Program-made: the position numbers and the translations under genes
The notes under the pieces: generated by a model
Seen by the model: only the letters and a program-made list of their open reading frames with translations
What the model was told of the DNA's origin: nothing
The model's database searches: none
Part shown: piece by piece, positions 26,166 to 36,504 of the stretch
Position numbering within the stretch: the stretch's first letter is position 1
Layout: every line of letters begins with the position of its first letter
Assembly (NCBI RefSeq): GCF_949628215.1
Contig: NC_134285.1
Span: 25,496,797 to 25,560,796 of the forward strand
Direction: 5' to 3'
Source: Phalacrocorax aristotelis
Lineage: Eukaryota > Chordata > Aves > Suliformes > Phalacrocoracidae
DNA length: 64,000 nucleotides

Positions 26166-26959
26166 ACAGCTCCCTGGTGGCGGGGGCTCTGGTAGCAGCA
26201 GGACGGCCCCAGTCCCGCTGGAGCAGGCACAGCTGGCTTGCACAGCCCACGCAGTGAGTGGGAACAACCCGCCATCACCCCTTGGAGCGCGGGGCAACCC
26301 CACGGCTGTGGGTCAGCTCAAAGCAGCATCGCAGGAACAAAGGGACCTGGCGCCCAGCTAAGAGGCAAGGGAGCCCCAAAGCAGACCATGACCTGTGCTA
26401 AAATGTCCCTCCTCAGCCCCGGTGAGCGCAAAAGGAAATCCAGAAAGACTAGATATGCACAGGGATGCTCCGAGGAGGAGCATGGTGCCTCCCCTTCGCC
26501 TTCCTCCAGGAGAGCTGCCACTGTCCCCTGGGCTGCAGGTGCCGGGGCCCTCCTGGTGCCGGGCTCTGGCATTGCTTGCTGAACGTGTTGCCAAACTTTA
26601 ACGAGGCTGAAAGGAAGCCCACGTGGCATGTCTGCCTCTGCCAGCTTTCCCTGGCTCGGCCCAAATGGTCCCACCATTCGTGAGTGTGTGTGGGGAAGCC
26701 ACACGTCTTGCACGTGTTTAGGAGTGGCGCTTCAGAGGGGCGGGTGGGCATCACCCATGCCAGAGGCGAAGAAATACAAAGTCTTGGAAGGCTCAGGGAG
26801 GGCAGGAGCCAGGGAAAGTGCCAACAGCGGGATGTGGCCCTGCATAAGGATGCTTCCAAGGCGTGGTGCCGGTGGACCCTGGGTGCTCCGGGCATCTTTC
26901 TTGCTGCACACAAGGACAAGTGGGGTGGCTGACATGGTCCATGCATGGGTAACCGAAGA

Positions 26960-28620
26960 GGTACCTGTCCCAGCCTCTGCTCACCTGCATGCCCTGCCCG
27001 TGGGGTGGTTCTGCCGGGCTGAACCCTGTAGGGTTCGGAGCTCCGGGGGGCCCCTGCCTCCTGCCCCGGGACAGCCCGCTGCTTCCCGCACCGAGCATCC
27101 CCGGTTCCACCCGACACAAACCCCACCCCCCGCAACCCCCGCGTGGGCCTGAGCTCCTGGGCTGGAGGGGTGCGGTTGTAGGGTGGGGAGCGTGGGAGCG
27201 GCGCGGATGGGGAGCGCTCCGCACCCCCGCAGCGCCGGGGGGAACGGCGGCGGACGGAGCCCCCACCGCATCCCGCTCCCCGGGGGCTGCGGGGCGGGGC
27301 GCGGGGCGGGGCGGGGGGGCGGTGCCGCCTGCACGGGGGGTTCCGGGGAGAGGAGGGGGATGCAGGGGGGCCGCCCTCCGCTCCGCTCCTCCGGTAGCGG
27401 CGGCGGTGGGGCCGCGGCATGAGCCCGGCGGTGCGGGAGGCGAGCTGCGCGGCGCGGCCCCGCACAGGGGGCGGGCGGCGGCTCCTCTGTCTCCCCGAGG
27501 ACGGGGCGCGGCCGCTCGTCCTACCGGTAAGGGGCGGGGGGCGGCGGGGAGGGGGCGGGGGGGGGCGCCGGTACCAACCTGCTCCTTTGTGGCGGGGCCG
27601 CCCTTTGTCTGCCCGCAGGGAGCGGGGCGGTGGCGGTGGGTCCCCGCCCGCCACAATAGCCAGTACGGTACAACCGGGTGATTTGAGGGCGGGGGGGTTC
27701 GCCTCCCGCCGCCCCCCGCAGAGCCGGGGGGGGGATCAGCGGGGGATGGGGGTGCTACCCCCCCGGGGGGCTCGGCCCCCTTCCCGGGAGGAGCGCGGGG
27801 TCCCTCCCCCGGCCACTGTCACCTGCGCCCCGGCCCTGCGGCTGCGGGGACAAACTCGGGGCCGCGGAGGGAAGCGGCGTGAGTCACAGTTGAAAGGAGT
27901 TTTGTGCCGGAGCGGGGCTGGAGCCGGGGGCTGGGGAGGCGCCTGGGGGGCCCTCTGCCTTCCACTTGCTCCGGAGCCGCAGGCGGGGCCGGTTTCAGAA
28001 GGAGAAAGGGGTCCCGGTGAATTTTGGGTGGGGGATCTGGAAGGATGCGCTGAGATGGAGGGCGGCTGGATGCCGGGGAAGGGGAGCAGGGAAGGGAGAG
28101 CGGGCCAGAGGTGGCCTCGGGGGCAGCTCAGGCCATCTCCCCATACCGTCTCCCCTCGCCGCCGGCGCGGTGCGGGAGCGGGAGCCGGCCTCCAGCCCGC
28201 ACCAGCCTCTCGCCGGCTGCAGCTCGGGAAGGGGGAGCGTGACCCACTTTCCTCCAGGTCCGGCCTCGCTGGCGCCGTGGCCGCGGGCAGGCGACGCCAG
28301 CCGGGAGTCCTGCCGCAGCTTGGGGACGGGTGAGCGGCGTGGGGGGCCGGGGCCGTTTGGTCTCGGCGCCCCTCGGAGCTGGGTCTGGCGCTGGGGTGTC
28401 GTCTGCTGGGAGGCGAAGCCTCGGAGCTGCGTGCCCGGGTGCCGAGCCCCTGACCCGCCTGGCGCTCGGCGTGACCGCGGCGTGTTTCTGTACCCTGCCC
28501 AGGATGCCGCGGGAGGAGGCTGCCCGGGGGGCTAGGGGGCAAAGGCGCGCAGGGGAGAGGCGGGAGCATGCCCCGCGGTGGGAGCCGGGGGCCACCGGGG
28601 CGATGCCCGTGCTGCGGGTT
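26960..28620 (+). promoter_or_regulatory. SBK1: CpG-island promoter, probable SBK1 promoter and untranslated exon 1
   Basis: About 1.6 kb of extremely CpG-rich DNA includes a GC-box cluster at about 27290-27325, and no TATA box was seen. It is the only CpG island upstream of SBK1 on its strand. The first SBK1 coding exon begins with a splice acceptor seven bases before the ATG, so an untranslated upstream exon must exist, and this island is the natural source. Candidate plus-strand donors are GTAAGG at 27527-27532 and GTGAGC at 28330-28335. Which one is used cannot be decided here. The long open frames across the island on both strands are composition artefacts. Confidence 0.6.
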
Positions 28621-30564
28621 TACAGCAACCCCACCGCATGTAAAGGCCGCGAAGCCCTTGGTGCAGAGATGGGGCTGGTTTTTGCAGCGGGGTGACGTGC
28701 CCCGCTGCCCCCCAAGAGCAATCGAGAGGGGCCGAGGGTCTGGCTGGCCCTGCCTGCGGGGAATGGGCGGGCGATGGGCAGGTGCCGCTCGGGGCGTTTG
28801 TCTTTGCAGATCCCAAACGTGCGATGCTGCCGGCGCTGGTGGAAGAGTTTTGGGAGGGAGATGATGACAGGTTGATGAAACCAATCAAACAATGAAGTAA
28901 TCATAAAACCCCGGTGCCAGCGGCGAAGGCGGGAGGAGCTGGAGGCTGGAGCAGCTGAGGTCCTAACGAAGCCATCCCGCTTGTCAAGAAAAACCCCGGG
29001 AGGCTGAAGTGCTGAAATTCAGCCAAGGTCCTGCCATCGGGGGCCAATGGACAGAGGCAGTGCGGTGCAGACGAGAGCAGGGAAAATCCTGCTGGCAGCT
29101 CCGGGAGAGCAGTGCAGAGGGCATGGAGGATGGTGGCGGGAGGGGAGAGCAGCAGCTCCCTGTGGAGTGGCACCGCCCGTCCCTTGGGAGGACAGCAAGG
29201 GCTGTTGGAGGAGAGAACCTAGGTGCTGCTTTATCTGCTCTTCCCAAATTTTTCTTGCGGAGGCTGTCTGTCAAACCTGAATCCTGGGACCAAAGGCTGA
29301 AGAAGCTTGTCATGGGCCTGTGGCTGGGATGGGAGATGGTTCCAGATACAGATGGGTGTGACGGGGCCTGACCCTGCCCCGCGGCTGAGACGTCCCCACC
29401 AGGAGAGCAGCTCCTGCCTGCTGGGACACCATGTCCTTCTGGGTGTTTGCCGGCTTTGCCAAAGCTGATCCTGGTGCTGGGCATTCTGCGCTGGTCCAGG
29501 CAAGGAGGTGATATGAGAAACTCTGGATAACTGGGAATTCAGTGCCATCGTGCGGAGAAGTGTCCCAAACTGGGAGCACTGGGAAGCCACTGTTGCTGCG
29601 GGTGCTTCCGTGGGGATTTGGTGCTGGTTCAGGTTCGATGAGCAAGCGGCACACAAGCACTTCCCAGTGCATTCGCACCGCCACAGAGCCAGCAAGGGGC
29701 GAGAGGATGTGGAGATGTGACCCATCCATTGCCTCTGTGGAGGATGGCCGCTTCTCCTGGGCTGTGGGATGCTGGCAGAGGGACCATTCCCAAAATGCTC
29801 CCTGCCTGCAGCTGCTGGCTGGTTTTCCTGTGCTGTGCATGTGCAGATGGCATGACCAGCCACCTCATGGATGGGCTCAGCTTGTCTTGAGCAGCTTTGG
29901 ATGCCCCTGGGGCAGCGCATGGGTGAAGGGACCCTCTCCCCATCCATATTTTACTGCTCTTGGGTGGGTGGGAGGTGGCTGCTGGCCCCAGTGGAGGGCG
30001 GTGCTGCCTGCAGGCAGCCCCCATGCCCAGCCTGAGGATGTCGGGATGCGGCGGGTACCGATGGCTCTGAGCCCCCATGAGACGCCTGTTTCCATCCCGT
30101 GCCCATAGAGACGTTGGCCTCATTAGGCGAAGGTGCCTTTGCGAGCCATCCCTGGATGCTGGCATGCTGCTGCCCCTGGGAAGTGCAGCTAATAATGCCT
30201 TGCACCAGTGCTCTGGTCCCAGCGGCACAGAGGAGATGAGAGGATGTCCCTGGAATGGGGTCATGCAGGAACAGGGGTGGCGGAGCCTGGAAATGAGCGG
30301 GGCTCTAGGAGGCAGTGGCTTGGTGCAGGGCACGGCTGAGGCACCGCTTGCCCCCCTCACTGACCGCCACGCAGGCAGCACCAGGGTGGTGCGGGAGGTG
30401 GGGGACTGGGAGCAGGGGTGGTCCCAGCAGGGCCAAGCACTTGCTTGGAAATTACTTTGCTGGCTCAGCAGGTGGTTTGGAGAAAATAGAGGAGGTGTGG
30501 GAGCCGGCTGGAGTGCAGAGGGAGTGAGCTCTGGGTGCCCTGGTCTCCAGCCTGCTGGGCTGGG

Positions 30565-30650
30565 GCTGAGTCAGTGTTACCCGCTAATAACTAAAGCCAA
30601 TTACATCATAATTAACGAGCATGCTGCTGTCTTAGAGAACGTTGCCGCGG
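30565..30650. promoter_or_regulatory. Homeodomain-motif-rich block in SBK1 intron 1
   Basis: TGAGTCAGTG is followed by CTAATAACTAAAGCCAATTA and CATAATTAACG. The block is dense in TAAT/ATTA cores and has an AP-1/MAF-like site inside GC-rich intron sequence. No coding potential. It is a candidate enhancer by composition only. Confidence 0.3.
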
Positions 30651-32659
30651 CGGGAGAGTTTGGGGATGGGGGGAAATCAAAGCTCTGCAAAATACACATG
30701 GTGCAGCCAGGGCATCCACAGCGGCAGAGCAGCATGTCCCTGTGCCTGCCCTGCTGCCAGGTATTTCTCATTTCTCCCCTCTCTAAAGAGAAATATGAGT
30801 CTTGTAGAGACCCTAACCCTGCCCCACATGGTTTTTCCCTTCATCTTCCCAATTCCTTGCCTCAGAGCAGCCCACAGTGCAAGTCCTGGTCCCTTGCCAG
30901 GCTTCCAGCATGCTGCCTCGCCGCAGAGACCCCTGTGTTGGGCTGAAACCCTTTTCCTTTGACACTGCTCAATAACCTGGTTGTTTTCCTGACCTGTCTC
31001 TGATGTGGCCAGAGGGTTTTTTTTCCCCTTTTCCCTCTTAATTTTCAAGCAGCCTCCTCTGCTGGGTGCCTGGGGCAGCTCTCCTGGGCAGCCTCTGCTC
31101 CTCTTGATGAGCTCTTGATGAGTTTGCAATTACTTGTTGGCAGAGCCGATGTGCCCAGGGCTGGCTGTGTAGTGGAGCAGCATGTGGAACAGGAGAAAGC
31201 ATCCCCTTGCAGGGAGCAGTGTTGGGGTGGGAGCAGGTTGGTGGTACCCGGTGAGATGCTGGGCTCTGGATATGGGATGCCGTCCTCCCAGGAGCTGCTC
31301 TGCGGTGTTAGGGATGGAGCCAGGGAGGTTTGGGGAGAGGAGCGGCAATTGCTGATGGGAGACGAGTGGCTGCCTATAAATACCTGCCAGGGAGCAAGGA
31401 AGAGGTGGGTGGATTATCCTCCTCACTCAATGAGATAAATGGTTCTGAAGCTTAAACACAGAACAATTTTAGTCTGAATAGTAGGAGAAATGGTTCAGGA
31501 TGCGGAGATGATGGCACAAACTGCCTGTGGTGAGCGGCGGGGTCCTGGTGCTGCTTGGCAGCATCTTTCCTGCCCCTTTGCCGTTGCCTGGGGTCTCGTG
31601 CTGTGGGGGCCTTCGCCGGGACTCAGCCAGGATGTGTGTTGTTCCTCCATGCCTCTAAAAGCTCCTTCTTCAAGAACACCTGAAACAACTGAGCTGGGGG
31701 ACCGTGCACTGGGAGGGCAGTTTGGGCTTCCTTTGGGCGCAGCGCTGGCTCCTCTCCCTGGGTGCTCTGGGGCTGTGCCAGGAAGGCGGGAGAGGAGCTG
31801 GTGTGCCAGGAAAAGGCCCCATTTCTGCTCTGGTTTGACCTGATCTGGCACATGGCTGCACAGGCAGTTGCGTCAGCATGACTGGCATAGGCACAGAAGG
31901 CAGCCAAGGACACAGGACCTCGACCCCGGCCATGCCAGGCTGGCAGCGTCTCTTACTGTGTTGGCACTGTCCCCCACTATGTCCCACTGTCCCCCCCATC
32001 CCCATGAGCGTCCAGAACCAGCTGGAAACAAGCCCTTGCTCCCTCTCCCCACTGCCACCCTGCTTCGCTGCTTACATCAAAACGAACCTGTTTTTAAAAG
32101 CATTTCAATTTTTAAGGAATACTTCTGCATTTATGCTGTTTTTGGCCTCAGTGCGCTGGTATTTTGGCCATCTCGCTGTTTGGTTTTCCCTGGCATTGGC
32201 ATTGGCTCTGTGCTCCTGTTAGCCTTCATGGGATGCGTCACACTGAGCCGGCAGGAATGGCGGCACTGCAGCAGGATCCCGGCAGTGCGTCCCTGGCAGC
32301 ATCCCTGGCAACACGGCCCCGCACCTGCCCTGCCAACCCACACCACAGCAGGTTTGCCTGCTCCATAAAGCACCGCAAATGCAGCAGCCACAGCCCTGGG
32401 GTGACTGCAGAAGCCTGGCATGCAGCAGGCAGACAGGCATGCAGCAGGCAGGGGATGTCATGTGCTGCGACACCCATTTCTGATGGGCGTTTCTCAGTTG
32501 CTGGTCGGAAAGGAGCTGCCTGGAAAACCCAACAGGTTTAGCCAAGAGGAAAAGCAAATAGCCTTTGACTTGGAGAGCCCTTTTAAGCAGCTGTCAGTTC
32601 TTTGTCTCCTCTATCCCATCCCACCAGCAGTTTTTTTTCTTCAAACCCCAACTTTGCTG

Positions 32660-32900
32660 ACTTGAATAATTGCATTTCAACACTGGTTAATTAAGAGACA
32701 TTGATGAGCATGATTGTAAATTCAAGTGTAGACAGAATTCTTGCAGGATGCTGGGAGCTGTTTTTAGTCATGCATCCATCGAGCTGCTGCACTGATCCAC
32801 CTCCACCTCCAGCACCCAGACGCTGAAATGGTGCTCCTCTTCCAGGAGGCCAATAAAACACTATGGAGATGAGCTGCTTTGGAGATCGTATGAGTCAAGC
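32660..32900. promoter_or_regulatory. AT-rich block in SBK1 intron 1, candidate enhancer
   Basis: About 240 bp of complex AT-rich sequence with TTGAATAATTGCATTTC, GGTTAATTAAG and CCAATAAAAC motifs, set in GC-rich DNA. There are no open frames or repeat signature. Confidence 0.3.
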
Positions 32901-33479
32901 CGTTACATTTTTGGAACATCATGATGGTGAAGTTCCTTTTCTATTTTTTGCCCAACTTCCAAGGGGGGGAAAAAAATGAAGAAGCTGAGCTCTGCTTTGG
33001 GATGAGAGGCAGCATGGCGGTGGGAAGAAAGGAGGGAGAGGTTGGAGATCAGGCTCAGCCTTGTTGGGAATGGACTGGAAGGATCCTCGTGCGTTGGGCA
33101 GGATTCTGACTCTAGGGTGGTGTGGGTGCTTGGTGGGTCCCTGTGGGGTGTCCAGCACCATTTGTGGTGGCTGTTATAGCCCTTCCATAGCCGTGGCATG
33201 GGGCTCAGCCCATGGGTGTCGCCTGGTGCACGTCCTCCGGCACAGCCGCTCTCAGCCTCCATCTTTCGCAGCCGTGGGCTCACCGCCTGCAAAACACCCG
33301 TACAGTGTGTTTCGCAGGTGGCGAGCCCACGGCTGCAGCCACTGAGCTCCTGCACCATTTCCCAAGCCGTCTGTGCTCCCGGCTCTGTCCCGGCACTGAT
33401 CAGACCCCCGGGTGCCATTGGTCCTGGAGGCAAGTGGGATTCATTTTGAGCAGGAGTTCCCCCCCTCCCCCGGTGAGAC

Positions 33480-33580
33480 GCTGCATTAGAAATCTAAATA
33501 TAAACCAGCGCTCGCTCGGCTGCTGTCCCATGATTTTTGTCAATCTGCTACAAAATCAAAAGCAGCCAGATTTATCTACT
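33480..33580. promoter_or_regulatory. AT-rich candidate regulatory block
   Basis: A short complex block with TCTAAATATAAACC and CCATGATTTTTGTCAATCTG lies about 1 kb upstream of the first SBK1 coding exon. It differs in composition from its flanks. Function is inferred only. Confidence 0.2.
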
Positions 33581-34595
33581 GAGGTCCCACCAGCCCTGGG
33601 GGGCCCATGTCCCCAGCTGGGGCTTGCTTTGCACAGGGCGGTCGTGCTGTGCTTGCAGCATGGGGTGGCTCAGCAAGGCACCAGGTTTGTCCTCTTGGGG
33701 GATGATGGAGGGTGATGCAGTGCCGTGAAGACATCAGAAGAGATCCTGGGGTGGTTTTGCTGCCGTGGTGGTGTGGCGGGTGAGTCCAAGCTCGGCTCTC
33801 ATTGCGGGGATGGCAGGGGTGAGGAAAAACTGCCGCCGGTTTGTTGGGAATGAGGAACATCAGTGCTGTCATCTGTGCACCACTGGCCAGGCTCTCCACC
33901 GGATAGTCCTGTGCCCTGGTAGGGGAAAGCCGAGAGTTGGTGCCGATGGATGATCAGAGGCATATGGCGGAGTGATTTGTTGCAGAGCCATTGTGTGCCA
34001 CTCAGTGCTAGCGGCATGGCCCTAGCCCTGCTCCAGACCATCGCTGGATTGCAGGCAGACTTGGTTCTGGAGGAGGCTCCAGTGTTCTGCAAAGGTGGGA
34101 GGGTGGAGGAGACAGGGCTAGGTCCTGGGGTCCCCACAGGGAACTGCAGCAGCCATGGGGAGCCCCAAAGTGCCTCGGATCCTGTCCTGTGTGGTGGCTG
34201 TGAACACACCAGGACTGAGGAAATGTGTGTTTGTGTGTGTGTTTGTGTCTCCACATCCCTGCTCTCCTGGTTCTGCCATGCCCCAAGCCCTCACTTTGCC
34301 CCCAGACACCCCCCAATGCCGGAGGTGCAGGGGCCACTGAACCTCTGGCCCTGCCCCACATGGCTGCAGCCCCTCTGGAGGCTGGAGCACCCTCTCCAGA
34401 GTCAGGGTCGGTGGCCCCTGGGGACAGAGGGGTGGCATGCAGCAGGTGTTGCTCAGCACCGCCCTGAGCAGCCCAGTGCACCTTTGCAAGGCCCCGTGGC
34501 TCCCAGCCCCAGGGATGGGATGGGATGGGACAGGGTGCGGTGGCTTTGCAGCAGCCACCGAAAGCGGTGACATGCCTCTGCCTTGCAGTGCAGCC

Positions 34596-34791
34596 ATGAG
34601 CGCGGGTTCGATTGAGCAAGAGCCATCGCGCAAGCTGGCCTGCTGCGGGGTGCCCCTCATCACTGAGGACATGCAGTCCCTGGCCATCCGCACCCTCTCA
34701 GGCACCGACATCAGCAAGCACTACGACCTCATCCGTGAGCTTGGCAAGGGCACCTATGGCAAGGTGGACCTGGTGTCCCACAAAAGCACAG
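34596..34791 (+). CDS. SBK1: SBK1 coding exon 1
   Basis: Encodes residues 1-65 plus the first base of codon 66, covering the N-terminal tail and the Gly-rich loop. The exon begins at 34589 after CCTTGCAG, and the donor is GTGAGG at 34792. The junction is in phase 1, splitting a glycine codon. A second acceptor AG five bases downstream (34592-34593) would leave the start codon intact. Confidence 0.95.
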
Positions 34792-36504
34792 GTGAGGGGA
34801 GCTGGGGGGGGGGGGGGCAGGGGACGCAGCTGTGCTGGGAGCAGGGTGCCTGGCACATCCCAGCTGTGCCCCAGGCTCACGCCTATCCCCTGCCCCCCGC
34901 AGGCACCAAGATGGCCCTGAAGTTCGTCAACAAGAGCAAGACAAAGCTGAAGAACTTCCTGCGGGAGTTCAGCATCACCAACACACTTTCCTCCAGCCCC
35001 TTCATCATCAAGGTCTTTGACGTGGTCTTCGAGACTGAGGACTGCTATGTCTTCGCTCAGGAGTATGCCCCTGGCGGGGACCTCTTTGACATCATTCCGC
35101 CACAGGTGGGAGCCCCCACACCTCTCATGGGAGCCTTTTTGGGCTGTGGGGGTCTGGGGACTCATTATTCCCAGGGCACTGCCGCTGTGCTAAGGTGGCC
35201 ATGTGGGAAGAGGCCCCATGTGCTGGGACAGGGTATCCCTGTATGACTAATCCCCCACCAAAAGAACCTACAAGCAAGTATGGGACCCATCAGCCATCCC
35301 CTGGGTGGCCTAAGAGTCATCAGCCATCCCTAGGATGACCTGGGACCCATCAGCCATCCCCTGGGTGGCCTGAGAGTCATTATCCATCCCTAGGATGACC
35401 TGGGACACATCACCTGTCCCTTGGATGGCCCGAGAGTCATCATCCATCCCTAGGATGACCTGGGACATATCACCTGTCCCTTGGATGGCCTGAGACCCAT
35501 CGCCTATCCCTTGGGTGGCCTTGGACCCATCATCTATCCCCTGGAGGTCCTAAGACCCATCACCCACCACCTATCTCCCTGCCACAGAGAGCACCCTAGA
35601 TGAAAGCAGCCGCAACTGTGTCGGATGTGTAATGACCTACAGATATGGTGGTTCCCAAGCTGGGTGGGATTACCACAGGGTTTGGTGGCGGGTGGCTGAT
35701 GCTGTGTCCCCACGCCCACAGGTGGGGCTCCCCGAGGATCTGGTGAAGCGCTGTGTGCAGCAGCTGGGCCTGGCCCTTGACTACATGCACAGCAAGAGCC
35801 TGGTGCACCGGGACATCAAACCGGAGAACGTCCTGCTCTTCGACCGTGACTGCCGCCGCGTCAAACTGGCTGACTTTGGCATGACCCGCAAGGTGGGCTG
35901 CCGGGTCAAGCGCATCAGCGGTACCATCCCCTACACGGCGCCCGAGGTCTGCCAAGCCGGCCGGGCAGAGGGCTTCACTGTGGACACCAGCATCGATGTC
36001 TGGGCTTTTGGGGTGCTCATCTTCTGTGTCCTCACCGGTAACTTCCCCTGGGAGGCCGCGGCAGCTTCCGACGCCTTCTTTGAGGAGTTTGTACGGTGGC
36101 AGAAGGGGCGGCTGGGGGGGCTGCCCTCGCAGTGGCGGCGCTTCACGGACAGCGCCCTGCGCATGTTCCAGCGCTTGCTGGCCCTCGACCCCGAGAAGCG
36201 CTGTCCTGTCAAGGAGGTCTTCTACTTCATCAAGTGTGACCTGATGGCCGAGGTGCGACGCCGACCCTCCTACCGCTCCCGCAAGCACGCCGGGGACAAG
36301 CTCCCGGCCGGTCCCCATCGCCACGAGGCAGCCGGCTCCTGCACCCCTGCCCCGCTCAAGAGGACTGTTCTGACTGAAGGGAGCGGATCCCACGGCTCTG
36401 AGCCAAGCGTGGCCCCCCCGGGGACGGCGAGCAGGACAGATGGACGGCAGGACAAAGGCAAAGGGCAGATGGTCCTGGCCACAGCAATAGAGATCTGCGT
36501 CTGA
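34596..36504 (+). CDS. SBK1: SBK1, SH3-domain-binding serine/threonine kinase 1 (spliced, three coding exons)
   Basis: Joining 34596-34791, 34903-35105 and 35722-36504 gives a 393-residue kinase with no internal stop. The order is: N-terminal tail; Gly-rich loop GKGTYGKV (50-57); ATP lysine in ALKFVNK (K72); alpha-C glutamate E87; HRD at 162-164 with catalytic D164 and [12 protein letters not shown] at 184-186; APE at 206-208; and a basic C-terminal tail ending [10 protein letters not shown]. All catalytic residues are present, so it should be active. The near-identity of the core and the C-terminus to mammalian SBK1, including the phrase [20 protein letters not shown], makes the assignment firm. 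As I recall the human protein (about 424 residues), the bird one lacks a short N-terminal insertion and the long Pro-Val repeat near the C-terminus. SBK1 is a cytosolic kinase expressed mainly in brain; its substrates are poorly known. The ATG follows the acceptor by seven bases. Confidence 0.97.
34804..34817 (+). repeat. Run of 14 G in SBK1 intron
   Basis: An uninterrupted G run sits 12 bases after the donor in the 111-bp intron 34792-34902. G runs near donors often act as intronic splicing enhancers, and this one could form a G-quadruplex in the RNA. Confidence 0.85.
34903..35105 (+). CDS. SBK1: SBK1 coding exon 2
   Basis: Encodes the rest of codon 66 to residue 133, with the ATP-binding lysine K72, helix C and the hinge ([17 protein letters not shown]). 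The acceptor is CCCCCCGCAG at 34902. The donor is GTGGGA at 35106, with phase 0 after Gln133. The reading frame runs on into the intron, so splicing is inferred from the matching acceptor at 35721 and from family alignment. Confidence 0.95.
35281..35570 (+). repeat. 60-bp minisatellite inside SBK1 intron
   Basis: Almost five copies of a 60-bp unit, each made of two related 30-bp halves. One half starts TGGGACCCATCAGCCATCCC; the other contains GAGTCATCATCCATCCCTAG. Register is kept exactly at 60 bp for four copies. It takes up nearly half of the 616-bp intron 35106-35721, so the intron length could vary between individuals. Confidence 0.93.
35722..36504 (+). CDS. SBK1: SBK1 coding exon 3 (last coding exon)
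   Basis: Encodes residues 134-393 and the stop TGA at 36502-36504. It follows the acceptor CACGCCCACAG at 35721. It holds the catalytic loop, DFG, activation segment, APE, the C-lobe and the tail. The tail keeps the [12 protein letters not shown] and [13 protein letters not shown] blocks, while the proline-rich stretch between them is reduced to a few prolines (VAPPGTAS). Confidence 0.96.
   Translation: MGLPEDLVKRCVQQLGLALDYMHSKSLVHRDIKPENVLLFDRDCRRVKLADFGMTRKVGCRVKRISGTIPYTAPEVCQAGRAEGFTVDTSIDVWAFGVLIFCVLTGNFPWEAAAASDAFFEEFVRWQKGRLGGLPSQWRRFTDSALRMFQRLLALDPEKRCPVKEVFYFIKCDLMAEVRRRPSYRSRKHAGDKLPAGPHRHEAAGSCTPAPLKRTVLTEGSGSHGSEPSVAPPGTASRTDGRQDKGKGQMVLATAIEICV

Larger units (their letters stand above)
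17500..26950. other. GC-rich intergenic region without supported genes
   Basis: Overlapping open frames of up to 411 codons occur on both strands, for example about 20981-22183 minus against 21926-23161 plus. They have low-complexity composition rich in Pro, Gly, Ala, Trp, Cys and His, no domain, and none of the splice structure expected of a bird gene. Few stops are expected by chance in sequence this GC-rich. A non-coding transcript cannot be excluded. Minisatellites and two AT-rich candidate regulatory blocks are listed separately. Confidence 0.5.
28621..34588 (+). other. Probable first intron of SBK1
   Basis: If transcription starts in the CpG island, this is intron 1, about 6 kb long. 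No exon was supported in it. It contains AT-rich candidate regulatory blocks (listed separately) and a GTGTGTTTGTGTGT-like simple repeat at about 34222-34250. The intron ends in the acceptor CTCTGCCTTGCAG at 34588. Confidence 0.5.

Noticed and set aside
26449-28884. Frames of about 400 codons on the minus strand through the CpG island
   Set aside because: Low-complexity Pro/Arg/Ala/Gly peptides expected from CpG-rich DNA.
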